NCBI GenBank assembly: GCA_019873735.1
Contig: JAIOAQ010000005.1
Span: 60,986 to 124,985 of the forward strand
DNA from: Chloroflexota bacterium
Lineage (GTDB): Bacteria; Chloroflexota; Anaerolineae; Anaerolineales; Villigracilaceae
Direction of reading: 5' to 3'
DNA length: 64,000 bases
The position numbers and the translations under genes are program-made. Of the stretch, positions 1 to 8,882 are shown piece by piece (position 1 is the stretch's first letter; the number at the start of each line of letters is the position of its first letter). The notes beneath the pieces were generated by a model that saw nothing but the letters and a program-made list of their open reading frames with translations, ran no database searches and had not been told where the DNA came from.

Positions 1-1591
1 CCCGGGTCACCTCGGCCAGTTGGCGGTTGCGCAGGTCGCGCATCTCGCTGACGATGGAGAACGGCGTCTCGTCGCGTTCGGCGATATCGCGCAGGTGCAG
101 CAGGGTGACGAGCGTCTTCGCGTCGGCTTGCTGGACCTCGAGGCCAGCGTAACTCAGGACGATGACATGGTCATAGTCCGCGGCGCGGATGCTTTCCAGC
201 AGTTCCCGGTCGGTGGTATCGCCTTCCTGGAAGGTCACTTTCTGATTGGAGAATTTCCGGTTGATCCGGCGCAGGACTTTCTCGGCTTCTTTCACCTCGT
301 CTGAAACGCGCGGGTCGGCCACCACCAGCACCTGTGAGCCGGCCGGCACGTAGTGATCCAACTCGCAGAGAATCACCGGCGCGCAGCCATTCCAGCCCAA
401 AACGAGGCACTTCTCCGGCGCTTCGGCCTTGACCGCGGCAGCCGGTTGAATGGCGGATTCGTCTATCGGGAGAGAGGACTTGCCCGATACAACCAGGGTG
501 TCATCATCGGCGCTGAGGGCAAAGAGCTGGTCGTCTGCTCCCAGGATGGTGTCCATCGGCGGGTTCAGGGTTGCCCGTCCGTCCGCCGTGCGGATGCCCA
601 TCACTGCCGAGGTCTCGTAGGCCAGCAGGGCTTCGCCATAGGTCTTGCCCATCAGGGTCGGCTCCTGGGTGAAGTAAATCTCGTCCCCGCCAAAATTGAA
701 CAACTCGGTATAGACCGTCGAAAGGCCGCGCTGGCGCGAGGTCTGGGCGGTGACGCGGGCGATCAGGCCGCCGGTCAGCAGCGCCTGGATGTTGTCGCGC
801 TGGCCGAGCAGCCGGATGACCTCCATGTTCTTTTCATCGCGAATCTGGGTGACGATGTGATACGGCGCCTCGCGGCGATTGGGGGCGTTGGTAATCGCCA
901 GGACGGTCTTGATGACGGCCGTATCGGCGTCATCGCCTTCCGGCGGCAGGACGATGATGGATTTGGCCTCCTGCGGGCTGACAATTTCCAGGTCGGCGGG
1001 GTCCATCGGCGAACCGGAGCGGCAAATGACCCGCGTGCTGCCCACCGTTTCGACGCGGGCGCGAATCTCCTCCTCCATCTCCACCTTGTCCTTGTCGGCC
1101 AGGATGACAAGACGGGCCTTTTTCTGGTTGGCGTTGGCTTCCATCAACTCGGACAGGATGGTGAACACCTGCGGCGACCAGCCCAGGATGAGCGTGTGGC
1201 CGCGCTCCAGCACCTGCGAGCGTCCCTTGCGCAGTTCTTCCAGTTTGCCTTCCACGCCGGCGGTCAGGACGCCGATGAGCGTGCTGACGATGAAAACCCC
1301 GCCCAGGGTGACGGCGAGCATCACCAGCCGGAAGCCCCAGCCGACATCGCCGCCCATCGTCCCGGCGTCCAGGGTGCGCATCAGGCTTTCCCAGGCCGCC
1401 TCGACGAAGCCCATCCCCTCGGAGCCTTCGGGGGCCAGCAGGCGCCCGCCCAGCGAGATGACCAGCCCGGCCAGCAGAATCAACAAGAGCGAAACCAGGC
1501 CCAGCCCGCCGATGAGGGCAATCGTCCCTTTGGACATGAAATTATCGAAGAAATACTGAAAGCGTTGTTTGAAGGTGCGTTTGGGCGGCAT
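1..1591 (-). CDS. CASTOR/POLLUX-like ion channel protein with NAD-binding (RCK/TrkA-N) domains, partial
   Basis: An open frame on the minus strand starts at ATG 1591, four bases after a GGAGG, and runs off the left edge with no stop (530 codons seen). The N-terminus is basic, followed by two membrane helices around residues 20-42 and 85-105 with a pore-like stretch between them. After that come alternating Rossmann-type segments such as HTLILGWSPQVF and EKCLVLGWNG, with acidic strand ends (LVILADKD, VLVVADP). This is the layout of CASTOR/POLLUX-type channels: a short pore domain plus tandem regulator-of-conductance domains that sense ligand or NAD in the cytoplasm. The ion carried cannot be read from sequence. 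The next gene upstream on this strand, arsM, is separated by a hairpin, so the channel is probably its own unit. Confidence 0.8.
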   Translation of the reverse strand, partial: MPPKRTFKQRFQYFFDNFMSKGTIALIGGLGLVSLLLILLAGLVISLGGRLLAPEGSEGMGFVEAAWESLMRTLDAGTMGGDVGWGFRLVMLAVTLGGVFIVSTLIGVLTAGVEGKLEELRKGRSQVLERGHTLILGWSPQVFTILSELMEANANQKKARLVILADKDKVEMEEEIRARVETVGSTRVICRSGSPMDPADLEIVSPQEAKSIIVLPPEGDDADTAVIKTVLAITNAPNRREAPYHIVTQIRDEKNMEVIRLLGQRDNIQALLTGGLIARVTAQTSRQRGLSTVYTELFNFGGDEIYFTQEPTLMGKTYGEALLAYETSAVMGIRTADGRATLNPPMDTILGADDQLFALSADDDTLVVSGKSSLPIDESAIQPAAAVKAEAPEKCLVLGWNGCAPVILCELDHYVPAGSQVLVVADPRVSDEVKEAEKVLRRINRKFSNQKVTFQEGDTTDRELLESIRAADYDHVIVLSYAGLEVQQADAKTLVTLLHLRDIAERDETPFSIVSEMRDLRNRQLAEVTR

Positions 1592-1784
1592 ATTGTCCTC
1601 CGAGTGTAAACTAAGGATTATTATAGAGGGAGTTACCGGCTTTGCCAACTACCGATTCCCGCCTTTTTGGCTTTCTCAAAGTCCGAGATTGGTTTTACCG
1701 CTTTTGCCATCACTCCAAGCCTCTGTTACTGCCAGGCGAGTGTTTCCTGGCGGCGCGGCACAATGGCTTCGGAGCAATTAGAAT

Positions 1785-1822
1785 AGGACTTCCGAGGTCT
1801 CAACGATCTCGGAAGTTGTCCT
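1785..1822 (-). terminator. Hairpin downstream of arsM
   Basis: An inverted repeat with CTTCCGAG/CTCGGAAG arms and partly complementary AGGAC/TCCT flanks lies directly after the arsM stop. The following sequence on the minus strand (ATTCTAATTG) is only weakly U-rich, so this is a plausible but not strong intrinsic terminator. Confidence 0.5.
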
Positions 1823-1823
1823 T

Positions 1824-2561
1824 TCACACGGCTTTTCGGGCAGTGATCGTTGCCGAGAAAACTTTCCCTTTCAAGGTGGATGCCTCGATGAGATCACTGG
1901 CATCGCCTTTCGGCTGGACTTTTACCTCAACAAAACCCGCCTGGGTCAGGCCTGCCGTGTACTCGCGCACATCCAGCGCGCCGGCCACGCACGCACCCCA
2001 GGCAGCCATGTCCTTTTGTAATTCTTCAGGCAGCGGCCCATCCGTCACAATGTCCGAGACGGCCACCCGCCCGCCCGGTTTGAGCACCCGGAATACCTCG
2101 CGAAAGACCTGCGGCTTGTCGGGCGAAAGGTTGATGACGCAGTTCGAGATGACCACATCCACGCTGGCGTCATCGACCGGCAGGCTTTCAAGGAAGCCCT
2201 GGCGGAACTCCACGTTGCGGACCTGCATCCGCTCCACGCTGGACCGGGCGCGGGCGAGCATCTCCGGGGTCATGTCCACGCCGATGACGCGGCCGGTCTC
2301 TCCGACCTTCCGCGCGGCCAGGAAGCAATCCAGCCCGCCGCCGGAACCGAGGTCCAGCACCGTTTCGCCGGGCTGGAGCGCGGCCACGCTGATCGGGTCG
2401 CCGCAGCCCAAGCTGAAGTCCGCCACATCAGGCGGCAGGCCGATGGTCAGTTCTTCGAGATAGAACAGGCTGCTCCCGCCGCAGCAGGGACTTCCGGCGC
2501 GGGCCTGCGCGGCATAATGTTCACGGATGCTTTCGCGGATGGGATCAGGGTCTTGGGGCAT
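1824..2561 (-). CDS. arsM: Arsenite S-adenosylmethionine methyltransferase
   Basis: A 245-residue class I SAM methyltransferase. The SAM-binding glycine-rich loop is VLDLGSGGGLDC at about residues 68-79 and the acidic motif is GVDMTPEM near 94-101. The family hallmarks NCVINLSPDK (C141) and a second cysteine in GACVAGAL (C191) match the As(III)-binding cysteines of ArsM, and an N-terminal Cys-Cys pair (C26, C27) follows a Ser-Pro. ArsM methylates arsenite in the cytoplasm to volatile or less retained methylarsenicals. The ATG at 2561 is preceded by GGAGG with normal spacing. No arsR or other ars gene is adjacent, so this is a solitary arsenic gene. Assignment is firm from the CVINL motif. Confidence 0.92.
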   Translation of the reverse strand: MPQDPDPIRESIREHYAAQARAGSPCCGGSSLFYLEELTIGLPPDVADFSLGCGDPISVAALQPGETVLDLGSGGGLDCFLAARKVGETGRVIGVDMTPEMLARARSSVERMQVRNVEFRQGFLESLPVDDASVDVVISNCVINLSPDKPQVFREVFRVLKPGGRVAVSDIVTDGPLPEELQKDMAAWGACVAGALDVREYTAGLTQAGFVEVKVQPKGDASDLIEASTLKGKVFSATITARKAV

Positions 2562-2598
2562 TTCTTCCTCCAGAGAGTAAATTTGTCAAATCAGGTAA

Positions 2599-2715
2599 TT
2601 GCCTACCCTCAACCCTCCCGCAGGTTAGGACGGGGCCGACAAGCAATACCGGCAATCATGGAGATGCCTTCTGGCTTGGACATTGCGCCAGAACCTGCGG
2701 GAGGGTAGGCAGTTC
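2599..2715. repeat. Palindromic interspersed element, copy 1
   Basis: About 117 bp bounded by a left arm TTGCCTACCC...CTCCCGCAGGTT and a right arm AACCTGCGGGAGGGTAGGC that is its reverse complement apart from a 7-base insertion. The interior (about 65 bp) is closely related to that of the copy at 15612-15730, including the shared segment GGCTTGGACAT. No coding frame. It resembles a MITE or REP-type element. The rest of the 2562-2884 gap holds nothing recognisable. Confidence 0.75.
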
Positions 2716-2884
2716 CACTTGCGCCGTCAAGATGTTTATCAGTAGTATATGGGGAAAAACAAGGACAATTTTGCCGCTTTTGGCAGGAAAATTCGTTTCA
2801 TGCGTCCGCCCACTTCGGAAGATGTTATGTTTATGGTGAGACAAAGAAGGGCACGAGGGAATCATCCGGCAAAAGAAGCATCTA

Positions 2885-3562
2885 TCAGGCCAATTTGCGA
2901 ATGCGGACTTCGATGCCGCTGCCGGCAAGCAGGGACACCAGTTCCTGCGGGTCGGTGTTGCCGTAGTGATAGGGGTAGAGAATCTTCGGCATGAATGAAC
3001 GGGCGGCCGCAGCGGTCATTTCGGGCGTCATCGTGTAGGGCAGGTTCATCGGCAGGAAGGCGATGTGGATGTCTTTCAGGGCAGCCATTTCGGGGATGTT
3101 TTCGGTATCGCCGGCGATGTAGAGGCGCAGCCCGCCGAGGGTCAGGACATAGCCGTTGCCGTGACCTTTGGGATGGAACGGCTCGCCATTTTCGCGCTTG
3201 TGGACGATGTTGTAGGCCGGCACGGCCTCCACCCGGATGCCGTCCACGCTGAGCGAGTCGCCGTTCTTCATCACCAGGCAGCCTTCCAGTTGGGCGGCAA
3301 CGCGCTGGCTGCAGATGACCCTGGTGCGCGGCGTGCGGATGTGTTTGAGCGCCTCGGGGTCGAGGTGATCGCGATGTTCGTGGGTGATGAAGATGAGGTC
3401 GGCCTTAGGCAGGCCGGCATAATCGGCGACGCGGCTGAAAGGGTCCACGTACAGCCATTTGTCGGGCAGGCTCATCATCAGGCTGCCGTGGCCGAGGAAG
3501 TAGAGGTTCAAGAGTCCGAGGTCGGTGGAAAAGGTGTCTATTTCAAACTGCTGGTCAGGCAT
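2885..3562 (-). CDS. Metallo-beta-lactamase-fold metal-dependent hydrolase (UlaG/UPF0173-like)
   Basis: A 225-residue protein with the metal-binding signature THEHRDHLD (H61, H63, D65, H66), a later metal-ligand candidate in AGDTENI (D152) and the C-terminal histidine YPYHYG (H199). Strand motifs such as YFLGHGSLMM and WLYVDPF fit the small L-ascorbate-6-phosphate lactonase-like/UPF0173 branch of the superfamily. The reaction cannot be assigned. The ATG at 3562 has AAGGAG upstream with good spacing. It lies divergent to xth, separated by about 126 bp that should hold both promoters. Confidence 0.85.
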   Translation of the reverse strand: MPDQQFEIDTFSTDLGLLNLYFLGHGSLMMSLPDKWLYVDPFSRVADYAGLPKADLIFITHEHRDHLDPEALKHIRTPRTRVICSQRVAAQLEGCLVMKNGDSLSVDGIRVEAVPAYNIVHKRENGEPFHPKGHGNGYVLTLGGLRLYIAGDTENIPEMAALKDIHIAFLPMNLPYTMTPEMTAAAARSFMPKILYPYHYGNTDPQELVSLLAGSGIEVRIRKLA

Positions 3563-3688
3563 GGCTTCTCCTTGTGATTCTCTCTGGAAGGAGGCTCACA
3601 GATTTACCCAGATACGTGATGAGTATATCACACGGGCAATCGGACCGGAATTTGTTGTAAAATCGGGGCGACGAAAAGGAGAAACGCT

Positions 3689-4459
3689 ATGCCCTGGAAA
3701 CTCATCTCATGGAACGTGAACGGAATCCGCGCTGCGGAGAAGAAAGGCTTCCTCGACTGGCTGGCGGCGACCGACGCCGACGTAATCGCTGTGCAAGAAA
3801 CCAAAGCCCACCCGGATCAACTTTCGGAGGCGCTGCGCAACCCAACCGGTTACATCTCTGCCTGGAGCGCGGCGGAGCGCAAAGGCTACAGCGGGGTGGC
3901 TACCTATACCCGGCGCGCCCCGCTGCGGGTCCGCGAAGGGCTCGGCGAGGCACGTTTCGACAGTGAAGGCCGGACGCTGATCCATGAGTTCGAGCCGTTT
4001 GTCTTCTTCAATATCTACTTCCCAAACGGCGGGCGCGGCCCGGAATGGGTAGCACACAAACTGGCTTTTTACAAGAAGTTCCTGCAAGTAGCGCAGGAGT
4101 ACATGCAGGCCGGCAGGCCGGTGGTGGCCACCGGCGACTTCAACACCGCCTACGCCGAAATAGACCTGGCACGCCCCAAAGAAAATGCCAAAACCAGCGG
4201 CTTCCTGCCGGAGGAGCGAGAGGGGCTGGGCGAGTTCTTTGCTGCCGGCCTGGTGGATACCTTTCGCCTGCTACACCCGGAGACGGTCAAATACACCTGG
4301 TGGGACATGGTCACCCGCGCCCGCGAGCGCAACGTGGGCTGGCGGATTGACTACTTCATGATCTCTCCCGATCTGAAGGAGCGCGTCCTTGCGGCTGAGA
4401 TTCATGATGAGGTAATGGGATCCGATCACTGCCCGATCAGTCTGGTGCTGGATGTGTGA
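3689..4459 (+). CDS. xth: Exodeoxyribonuclease III family AP endonuclease
   Basis: A 256-residue EEP-fold nuclease. Conserved blocks appear in order: SWNVNGIRA at the N-terminus, QETKAHPDQ (metal-binding Glu), GDFNTAYAEIDLA (catalytic Asp/Asn), WRIDYFMIS and the C-terminal SDHCPISL (Asp-His pair). Members cleave DNA at abasic sites and remove 3' blocking groups in base excision repair. The start at ATG 3689 follows AAAAGGAG. The gene ends before a strong hairpin shared with the convergent tldE gene. Length and motifs are normal. Confidence 0.95.
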   Translation: MPWKLISWNVNGIRAAEKKGFLDWLAATDADVIAVQETKAHPDQLSEALRNPTGYISAWSAAERKGYSGVATYTRRAPLRVREGLGEARFDSEGRTLIHEFEPFVFFNIYFPNGGRGPEWVAHKLAFYKKFLQVAQEYMQAGRPVVATGDFNTAYAEIDLARPKENAKTSGFLPEEREGLGEFFAAGLVDTFRLLHPETVKYTWWDMVTRARERNVGWRIDYFMISPDLKERVLAAEIHDEVMGSDHCPISLVLDV

Positions 4460-4493
4460 AACTCCGTGTCTGACCATTTGGCCTCAGAGTCAA

Positions 4494-4523
4494 GCACCGA
4501 CCGTCAAATCTGGCGGTCGGTGC
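4494..4523. terminator. Hairpin between convergent xth and tldE
   Basis: A perfect 10-bp stem (GCACCGACCG / CGGTCGGTGC) with a 10-base loop lies between the two converging genes. Neither side has a U-run, so it may act as a bidirectional stall or RNA 3'-end stabiliser rather than a textbook terminator. Confidence 0.6.
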
Positions 4524-4565
4524 AACTTATGGGAGGAGCAGTCCCTTGTCAGCACAAATGCCGTT

Positions 4566-5951
4566 TTAGTAGGACGTGTTCGAGTGCGAAATTTCCAGGT
4601 CTTTGACGCACATGAACAGCGGCACGATCACCGCCGTCGGGTTGCGGGCGCCGTAACTCATCGAGGTGTTGTAGGGCAGGGTCTGGCGCGAGAGCCAGGC
4701 CACTTTTTCGCCGAAGATGTCGAGCAGGCTCTGGGTGATGCGGACGTTGTAGGGAACGGCGACCGAGCCATCTTTCTTGAGATACAGCGCGCCGAAGCGG
4801 GAACTGGCCGTCACCAGCCCTTTCGACGGGTTGACGATGTTCATGTAGTGCAGGAAGGGGATGTAGAGCAAATCGTTCTCGCGCGGCATGTTGATCAGCG
4901 CTTCGAGATCGGGAATGTCCTTCTCCCCGCCTTCCATGACGAGGCTCTTGTGCATCACGGTGTGACCGGTGGGCTGGACGCCGAATTCGTCGGCATCGTC
5001 CTGGAACCAGGCAAAGCCTTTGAAGACGCCGGCTTCGAAAAGCGGGAAGCGGCCGCGCGGCAGGCCCATCAGGTCGCGGCGGAAGGGGAAGGTTTCGGGG
5101 CGCGAGGGGTCATCGCTGAGGGTGATTTTTTCTGAGAAGACCTTTTGCCCCACCTTGTCTTCGCCAAGCATGGAAAAGCCGCGCTTCATTGAGCCGCCGT
5201 TGAAACCGATCCATTGCATCATGGAGAGCAGGTCGGCGATGGCAGCCTGACCGAAGACGATGTCATACCGGCCGAGGGGCAGCGAGACGGGGGCCTCGCG
5301 CTGGTAACGGTCGAGGAGAAAGGCCAGGTCGCGGTGAACCGGCTGCGGGTCGAGAACCGAGCGGGTGTGCGCCGATTGCTCGGATTGCACTTCCCACTTC
5401 AGGTTGAGATGCGAAAGGACAACCGTCGCCTGGGCATCGGAGAAGCGGAAGTACTGGGTGTGTTCGGAGCGGGTGTTGATTTGGGCCAGCGTGGTCGCCC
5501 CGTTGGAGAGAATGCCGGAGAGTTTGATCTCGTCGCTTTCGAGACCCTGCGCGGCGGCGTTGAAGTAGGCCAGTTTTTCTTCGCTGGAGAGGGACGCCAG
5601 GGCCGGGTCGAAGTTGCTTTCATCGGCAAAGGATTCGCTGAAGGTCGGGATGGTCGGCTGATAGGCAAGCGGCTGGGCATGCTGGACCATTTCGGCGGCG
5701 GTATCAATGGCCATTTTCATCTCGTCCACCTTGTCCAGGTCGGTGATCAGGTCGTAGCCGGCGCGCTTGCGGCCGTCGTAGGCGGTGACGCCCAAGCGGA
5801 TGAGGTGTTCGCTGGTGTTGAGCGAGATGGCCGAGTTGGCAAAGCGCATCAGGGCGCTTTCTTCCTCGTGATAGTCAATCGAGACTTCGTATCCTTTGGC
5901 GAGGGCGTAGGCGCGCAGGTCGCGCAGGGTTTGCAGGATTCTGTCTCTCAT
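4566..5951 (-). CDS. tldE: TldE/PmbA-like metalloprotease-associated subunit
   Basis: A 461-residue member of the TldD/PmbA family (U62/M103) that lacks the HExxxH metal motif, as expected for the non-catalytic partner. Family blocks include the N-terminal EVSIDYHEEESALMRFAN region and the C-terminal RNPTAVIVPLFMC region. Its start at 5951 is two bases after the TldD stop, and an AGGAG lies in the tldD tail, so the two are translated from one message. TldD/TldE heterodimers degrade unfolded peptides and mature some modified peptides or antitoxins. No such substrate gene is visible nearby. Confidence 0.88.
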   Translation of the reverse strand: MRDRILQTLRDLRAYALAKGYEVSIDYHEEESALMRFANSAISLNTSEHLIRLGVTAYDGRKRAGYDLITDLDKVDEMKMAIDTAAEMVQHAQPLAYQPTIPTFSESFADESNFDPALASLSSEEKLAYFNAAAQGLESDEIKLSGILSNGATTLAQINTRSEHTQYFRFSDAQATVVLSHLNLKWEVQSEQSAHTRSVLDPQPVHRDLAFLLDRYQREAPVSLPLGRYDIVFGQAAIADLLSMMQWIGFNGGSMKRGFSMLGEDKVGQKVFSEKITLSDDPSRPETFPFRRDLMGLPRGRFPLFEAGVFKGFAWFQDDADEFGVQPTGHTVMHKSLVMEGGEKDIPDLEALINMPRENDLLYIPFLHYMNIVNPSKGLVTASSRFGALYLKKDGSVAVPYNVRITQSLLDIFGEKVAWLSRQTLPYNTSMSYGARNPTAVIVPLFMCVKDLEISHSNTSY

Positions 5952-5953
5952 GG

Positions 5954-7411
5954 CTATTCTCCTATGCGTACATTGTCAAAGCGGCAGATGGGGATGCCGT
6001 GACCGAGTTGCATGATCTGGTTGGGCTGACCTTTGCCGCAGTTTTCTACGAATTGAAGTTGCCAGGTGGATTCATCGCCTACCGCCGAGAGGGAGTTCCA
6101 GAACGGCAGGGTGAAGCCTTTGTAGGTGGCGTTTTTGACGACTTTGGTCTTGCGGCCGTCTTCCACCAGCCAGCCGATTTCGGTGGCAAAGTGGAATTGC
6201 TCGCGGTTGGAGCCGATGGACCAGGAACGGTCGCCATCCAGGATGATGCCGCGCTCGGTTTTGGCGACGATGTCATCGAGCGTGCCGTCGTTGCCGGGGT
6301 CAATGTTGATGTTGGTCATGCGTTCGATCGGGACGCGGTAGAAGGCCGTGGCGCGGTTGGCGCCGCCGCTGCCCTGGAAGATTTGTTTTTTGGCGCGGGC
6401 GTTGGCTTCCTCCACCATCTGGCGGCCGGTGATGGCGCCAACCAGGATGCCCTTGTCAATCAGGGTCACGTTCTGGCAGGGGACGCCGTCGTCGTCGTAG
6501 CCGAAACTGCCGGGGGAGTTGGGGACGGTGGCGTCGGCGCGGACCGTCAGCAGGTCCGAGCCGTAGCGGAGTTTGCCGAAGTCGTCGAGGGTGACGAAGG
6601 AGCCGCCGGCGTAGGCCAGTTCGTAGCCGAGGATGCGGTCGAGTTCGAGGGCGTGGCCAATGGTTTCGTGCGTTTGCAGGTACATGATGCCGGGCAGGAG
6701 GATGACCGAGCGGTCTTCTTTGGGGCAGTCGTCGGCAACGAGCAGTTCGTTCAGTTCGCGGACGATGCGCTCGGCGTTGGCGGCAAAGAGGTCAAGGTCA
6801 ATCGATTCCCAGCCGCGGGTCGGTTTGCCCATCTGGCCGAGGCGGAACTTGCGTTCGTGCATCACGCCCTGGGCGTCCATGCCGTTCACTTCGAGGCCGG
6901 CAAAGACTTCGGTGATGAGTTTTTCGATTTGGCTGCCTTCTGAATCGACGAAGACGATTTGTTTGCGCATGAAGGTCAGGTAGGCATTGCGCAGGAAGAC
7001 GCCGGGCTGGTTCATGCGTTCGTCCATGGCTTTGAGGAAGGCCACTTTTTCGCTCAGCGGGACTTCGAAGGGGTTGATCTGGCACGGGCTGGCGAACTGG
7101 GCCTGGATGGCGTCTTTTTCGGCCAGCCGAACGGGGAAGGTGACGCGTTCGGCGGCGGCTTTGGCGTTCTCGAAGGCTTTGTCGAACAGGCCGGGCAGGT
7201 CGCTTAAATCGGACGAGGCAGAAAAGCCCCAGGCGCCTTTGTAGAGGACGCGCACGCCTACGCCGCTCTCGCGGGAGGACGAGGCGTTCTTCAGGTTGCC
7301 GTTTTGCATGAAGAGTTGGTTGGACTCTTCGAAGGGGTAGTAACGGGCGTCGGCGTAGGTGACCCCTTTGGCTTTGAGACGGTCAATTTGTTGCTTGATT
7401 TGTTCGAGCAT
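5954..7411 (-). CDS. tldD: TldD-like metalloprotease, catalytic subunit
   Basis: A 485-residue protein with the TldD zinc motif HETIGH (residues 248-253). It also has family sequences such as SSRESGVGVRVLYKGAWGF near residues 45-63 and a GSGGANRATAFYRVP block. The start ATG 7411 has AAGGAG upstream. An out-of-frame ATG overlaps just before it and is not used. It is the first gene of the tldD-tldE pair. The zinc motif is complete, so catalytic activity is expected. Its natural substrate cannot be inferred here. Confidence 0.92.
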   Translation of the reverse strand: MLEQIKQQIDRLKAKGVTYADARYYPFEESNQLFMQNGNLKNASSSRESGVGVRVLYKGAWGFSASSDLSDLPGLFDKAFENAKAAAERVTFPVRLAEKDAIQAQFASPCQINPFEVPLSEKVAFLKAMDERMNQPGVFLRNAYLTFMRKQIVFVDSEGSQIEKLITEVFAGLEVNGMDAQGVMHERKFRLGQMGKPTRGWESIDLDLFAANAERIVRELNELLVADDCPKEDRSVILLPGIMYLQTHETIGHALELDRILGYELAYAGGSFVTLDDFGKLRYGSDLLTVRADATVPNSPGSFGYDDDGVPCQNVTLIDKGILVGAITGRQMVEEANARAKKQIFQGSGGANRATAFYRVPIERMTNINIDPGNDGTLDDIVAKTERGIILDGDRSWSIGSNREQFHFATEIGWLVEDGRKTKVVKNATYKGFTLPFWNSLSAVGDESTWQLQFVENCGKGQPNQIMQLGHGIPICRFDNVRIGE

Positions 7412-7509
7412 GCATTCTTCTCCTTGTTCATTTGATGCGCGTTGAAATCCCCCGCAGGGCTATTGTACCAAAAGCCGTTGGAAGAATCCCACGGGATGGA
7501 AAGGGAGTC

Positions 7510-8700
7510 TTACCCTTTGACACATACCAGGCCTTTCAAATAGGCGCCTTCGGGGAAGTGAAGCGCCACCGGATGATCGGGCGCCTGGCTCAAGTGCGCC
7601 AGGATTTGCGCCTCCACGCCGGCATCCAGGGCGGCGGAGGCGATGATTTTCTGGAAAAGGGCCGCATCCACGCCGCCGGAGCAGGAAAAGGTGACCAGCA
7701 GGCCGCCCGGCCGAAGGAGTTTGAAGGCCAGCAGATTGATATCTTTGTAGCCGCGGGCGGCTTTCTCGGCCTGAGCGGCAGTGGGGGCAAATTTCGGCGG
7801 GTCGAGAATGATCAAATCGAAGAAACGGCCTTCGTCGCGGAAGCGGCGCAGAAGGTGAAAGACATCGCCTTCGAGGGTTGCATGTCGGTCGGCGGGCAGA
7901 GCGTTGAGGGCCACATTCTCCCGGCAAAGCGACAAGGCCTCGGCCGAGGCATCCACCGAAAGGACGGAGGCCGCACCGCCCGCCAGGGCATTGACGGTAA
8001 AACCGCCGGTGTAACAGAAGCAGTCCAGCACCTCGCGGCCGGCAGCCAGGCGACGCACCTGCAGTCTGTTCTCGCGCTGGTCGAGGTAGAAGCCGGTCTT
8101 GTGGCCCTCGGCAAGGTTGACTTTGAATTTAAGGCCGTTTTCTGTGATGATGGTTGGCTGATGGGGGTCCAGGACGCCGCGCAGCAGGCCGGTTTGGGCG
8201 GGCAGCCCCTCGAGTTCGCGCACGTCGGCGTCCGAGCGTTCGTAGAGGACGGGCAGGCCGGTTTCGGCCAGCAGCAGGTCGGCGAGGGCCTCTTTCCAGT
8301 ACTCTGCCCCGGCGGTGAGAAATTGTGCTACCAGCACCTGACCGTAACGGTCCACCACCAGGCCGGGCAAGCCGTCGGATTCTGCGTGGATGAGACGCGC
8401 CGCGCCATCGGGTTCGTCCAGGCCAAGTTGCCGGCGAGTGGCCAGGGCGCGTGAGATGCGGCGGCGGAAGAAGGCCGCGTCTATGGCCTCCTCTGGCGCA
8501 AAGGTCCAGACCCGAGCCCGGATTTGGGAAGCGGGGGAGTAGGCGGCCCGGGCGAGGAATCGTCCCTCGGCCGAGAGCAGGTCAACGGTCGAGCCGGGAG
8601 CGGGATTGCCTTCCACCCGCGCCACCGCCCCGGAAAAGACCCAGGGATGGCGGCGCAGGAGGGACTTTTCGCGGCCGGGTTTGAGAATCAGGGAGGACAT
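7510..8700 (-). CDS. Class I SAM-dependent rRNA methyltransferase (RlmI-like)
   Basis: A 396-residue protein with an N-terminal PUA-like RNA-binding domain (residues 1-70), a central RlmI/RlmK fold and a Rossmann methyltransferase domain with VLDCFCYTGGFTVNA (SAM loop), DPPKFAPT (motif IV) and VTFSCSGGVD (catalytic cysteine region). RlmI makes 5-methylcytosine in 23S rRNA, and this is the most likely role. The target base is not proven by sequence. There is no Shine-Dalgarno. Instead a GATAAT -10 box ends six bases before the ATG at 8700, suggesting a leaderless transcript. Confidence 0.88.
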   Translation of the reverse strand: MSSLILKPGREKSLLRRHPWVFSGAVARVEGNPAPGSTVDLLSAEGRFLARAAYSPASQIRARVWTFAPEEAIDAAFFRRRISRALATRRQLGLDEPDGAARLIHAESDGLPGLVVDRYGQVLVAQFLTAGAEYWKEALADLLLAETGLPVLYERSDADVRELEGLPAQTGLLRGVLDPHQPTIITENGLKFKVNLAEGHKTGFYLDQRENRLQVRRLAAGREVLDCFCYTGGFTVNALAGGAASVLSVDASAEALSLCRENVALNALPADRHATLEGDVFHLLRRFRDEGRFFDLIILDPPKFAPTAAQAEKAARGYKDINLLAFKLLRPGGLLVTFSCSGGVDAALFQKIIASAALDAGVEAQILAHLSQAPDHPVALHFPEGAYLKGLVCVKG

Positions 8701-8706
8701 AGGGCG

Positions 8707-8712
8707 ATTATC
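8707..8712 (-). promoter_or_regulatory. -10 box of the rlmI-like gene, leaderless arrangement
   Basis: GATAAT on the minus strand is followed by exactly six bases and then the ATG. A start of transcription about 7 nt downstream falls on the A of the start codon. No good -35 hexamer is visible. Confidence 0.5.
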
Positions 8713-8732
8713 GTTTGCTCAAGTGCAAGGGC

Positions 8733-8875
8733 TTTTGGGAACGCAAGGACGCAAAGGGATGTTAGAAACGCAAGGAGGCAAAGGAGCAAAGACGCAAGGG
8801 GGTTTTGGGAACGCAAAGACGCGAGGAAGCAAAGGCGCAAAGGGATGTTAGAAACGCAAGGACGCAAAAATGTGA
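8733..8875. repeat. Tandem GCAAAGACGC-type repeat
   Basis: Two units of about 70 bp both start TTTTGGGAACGCAARGACGC and share GGGATGTTAGAAACGCAAGGA. Within each, GCAAAGACGC/GCAAAGGAGC submotifs repeat every 7-10 bases. It fills the space between the rlmI-like and cupin genes and has no convincing coding frame. Related sequence occurs at 33200-33340. Confidence 0.75.
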
Positions 8876-8882
8876 AGTCTGG

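Noticed and set aside
353..1609. Open frame of 418 codons on the plus strand
   Set aside because: Antisense to the ion-channel gene, which has clear domain structure. The plus frame has none.
5214..6943. Long plus-strand frames opposite tldE and tldD
   Set aside because: Shadow frames of GC-rich coding sequence. The composition is Gly/Val/Glu-biased with no motifs.
8728..8880. Possible CRISPR in the GCAAAGACGC block
   Set aside because: The repeats are too short and irregular, and there are no unique spacers of equal length.
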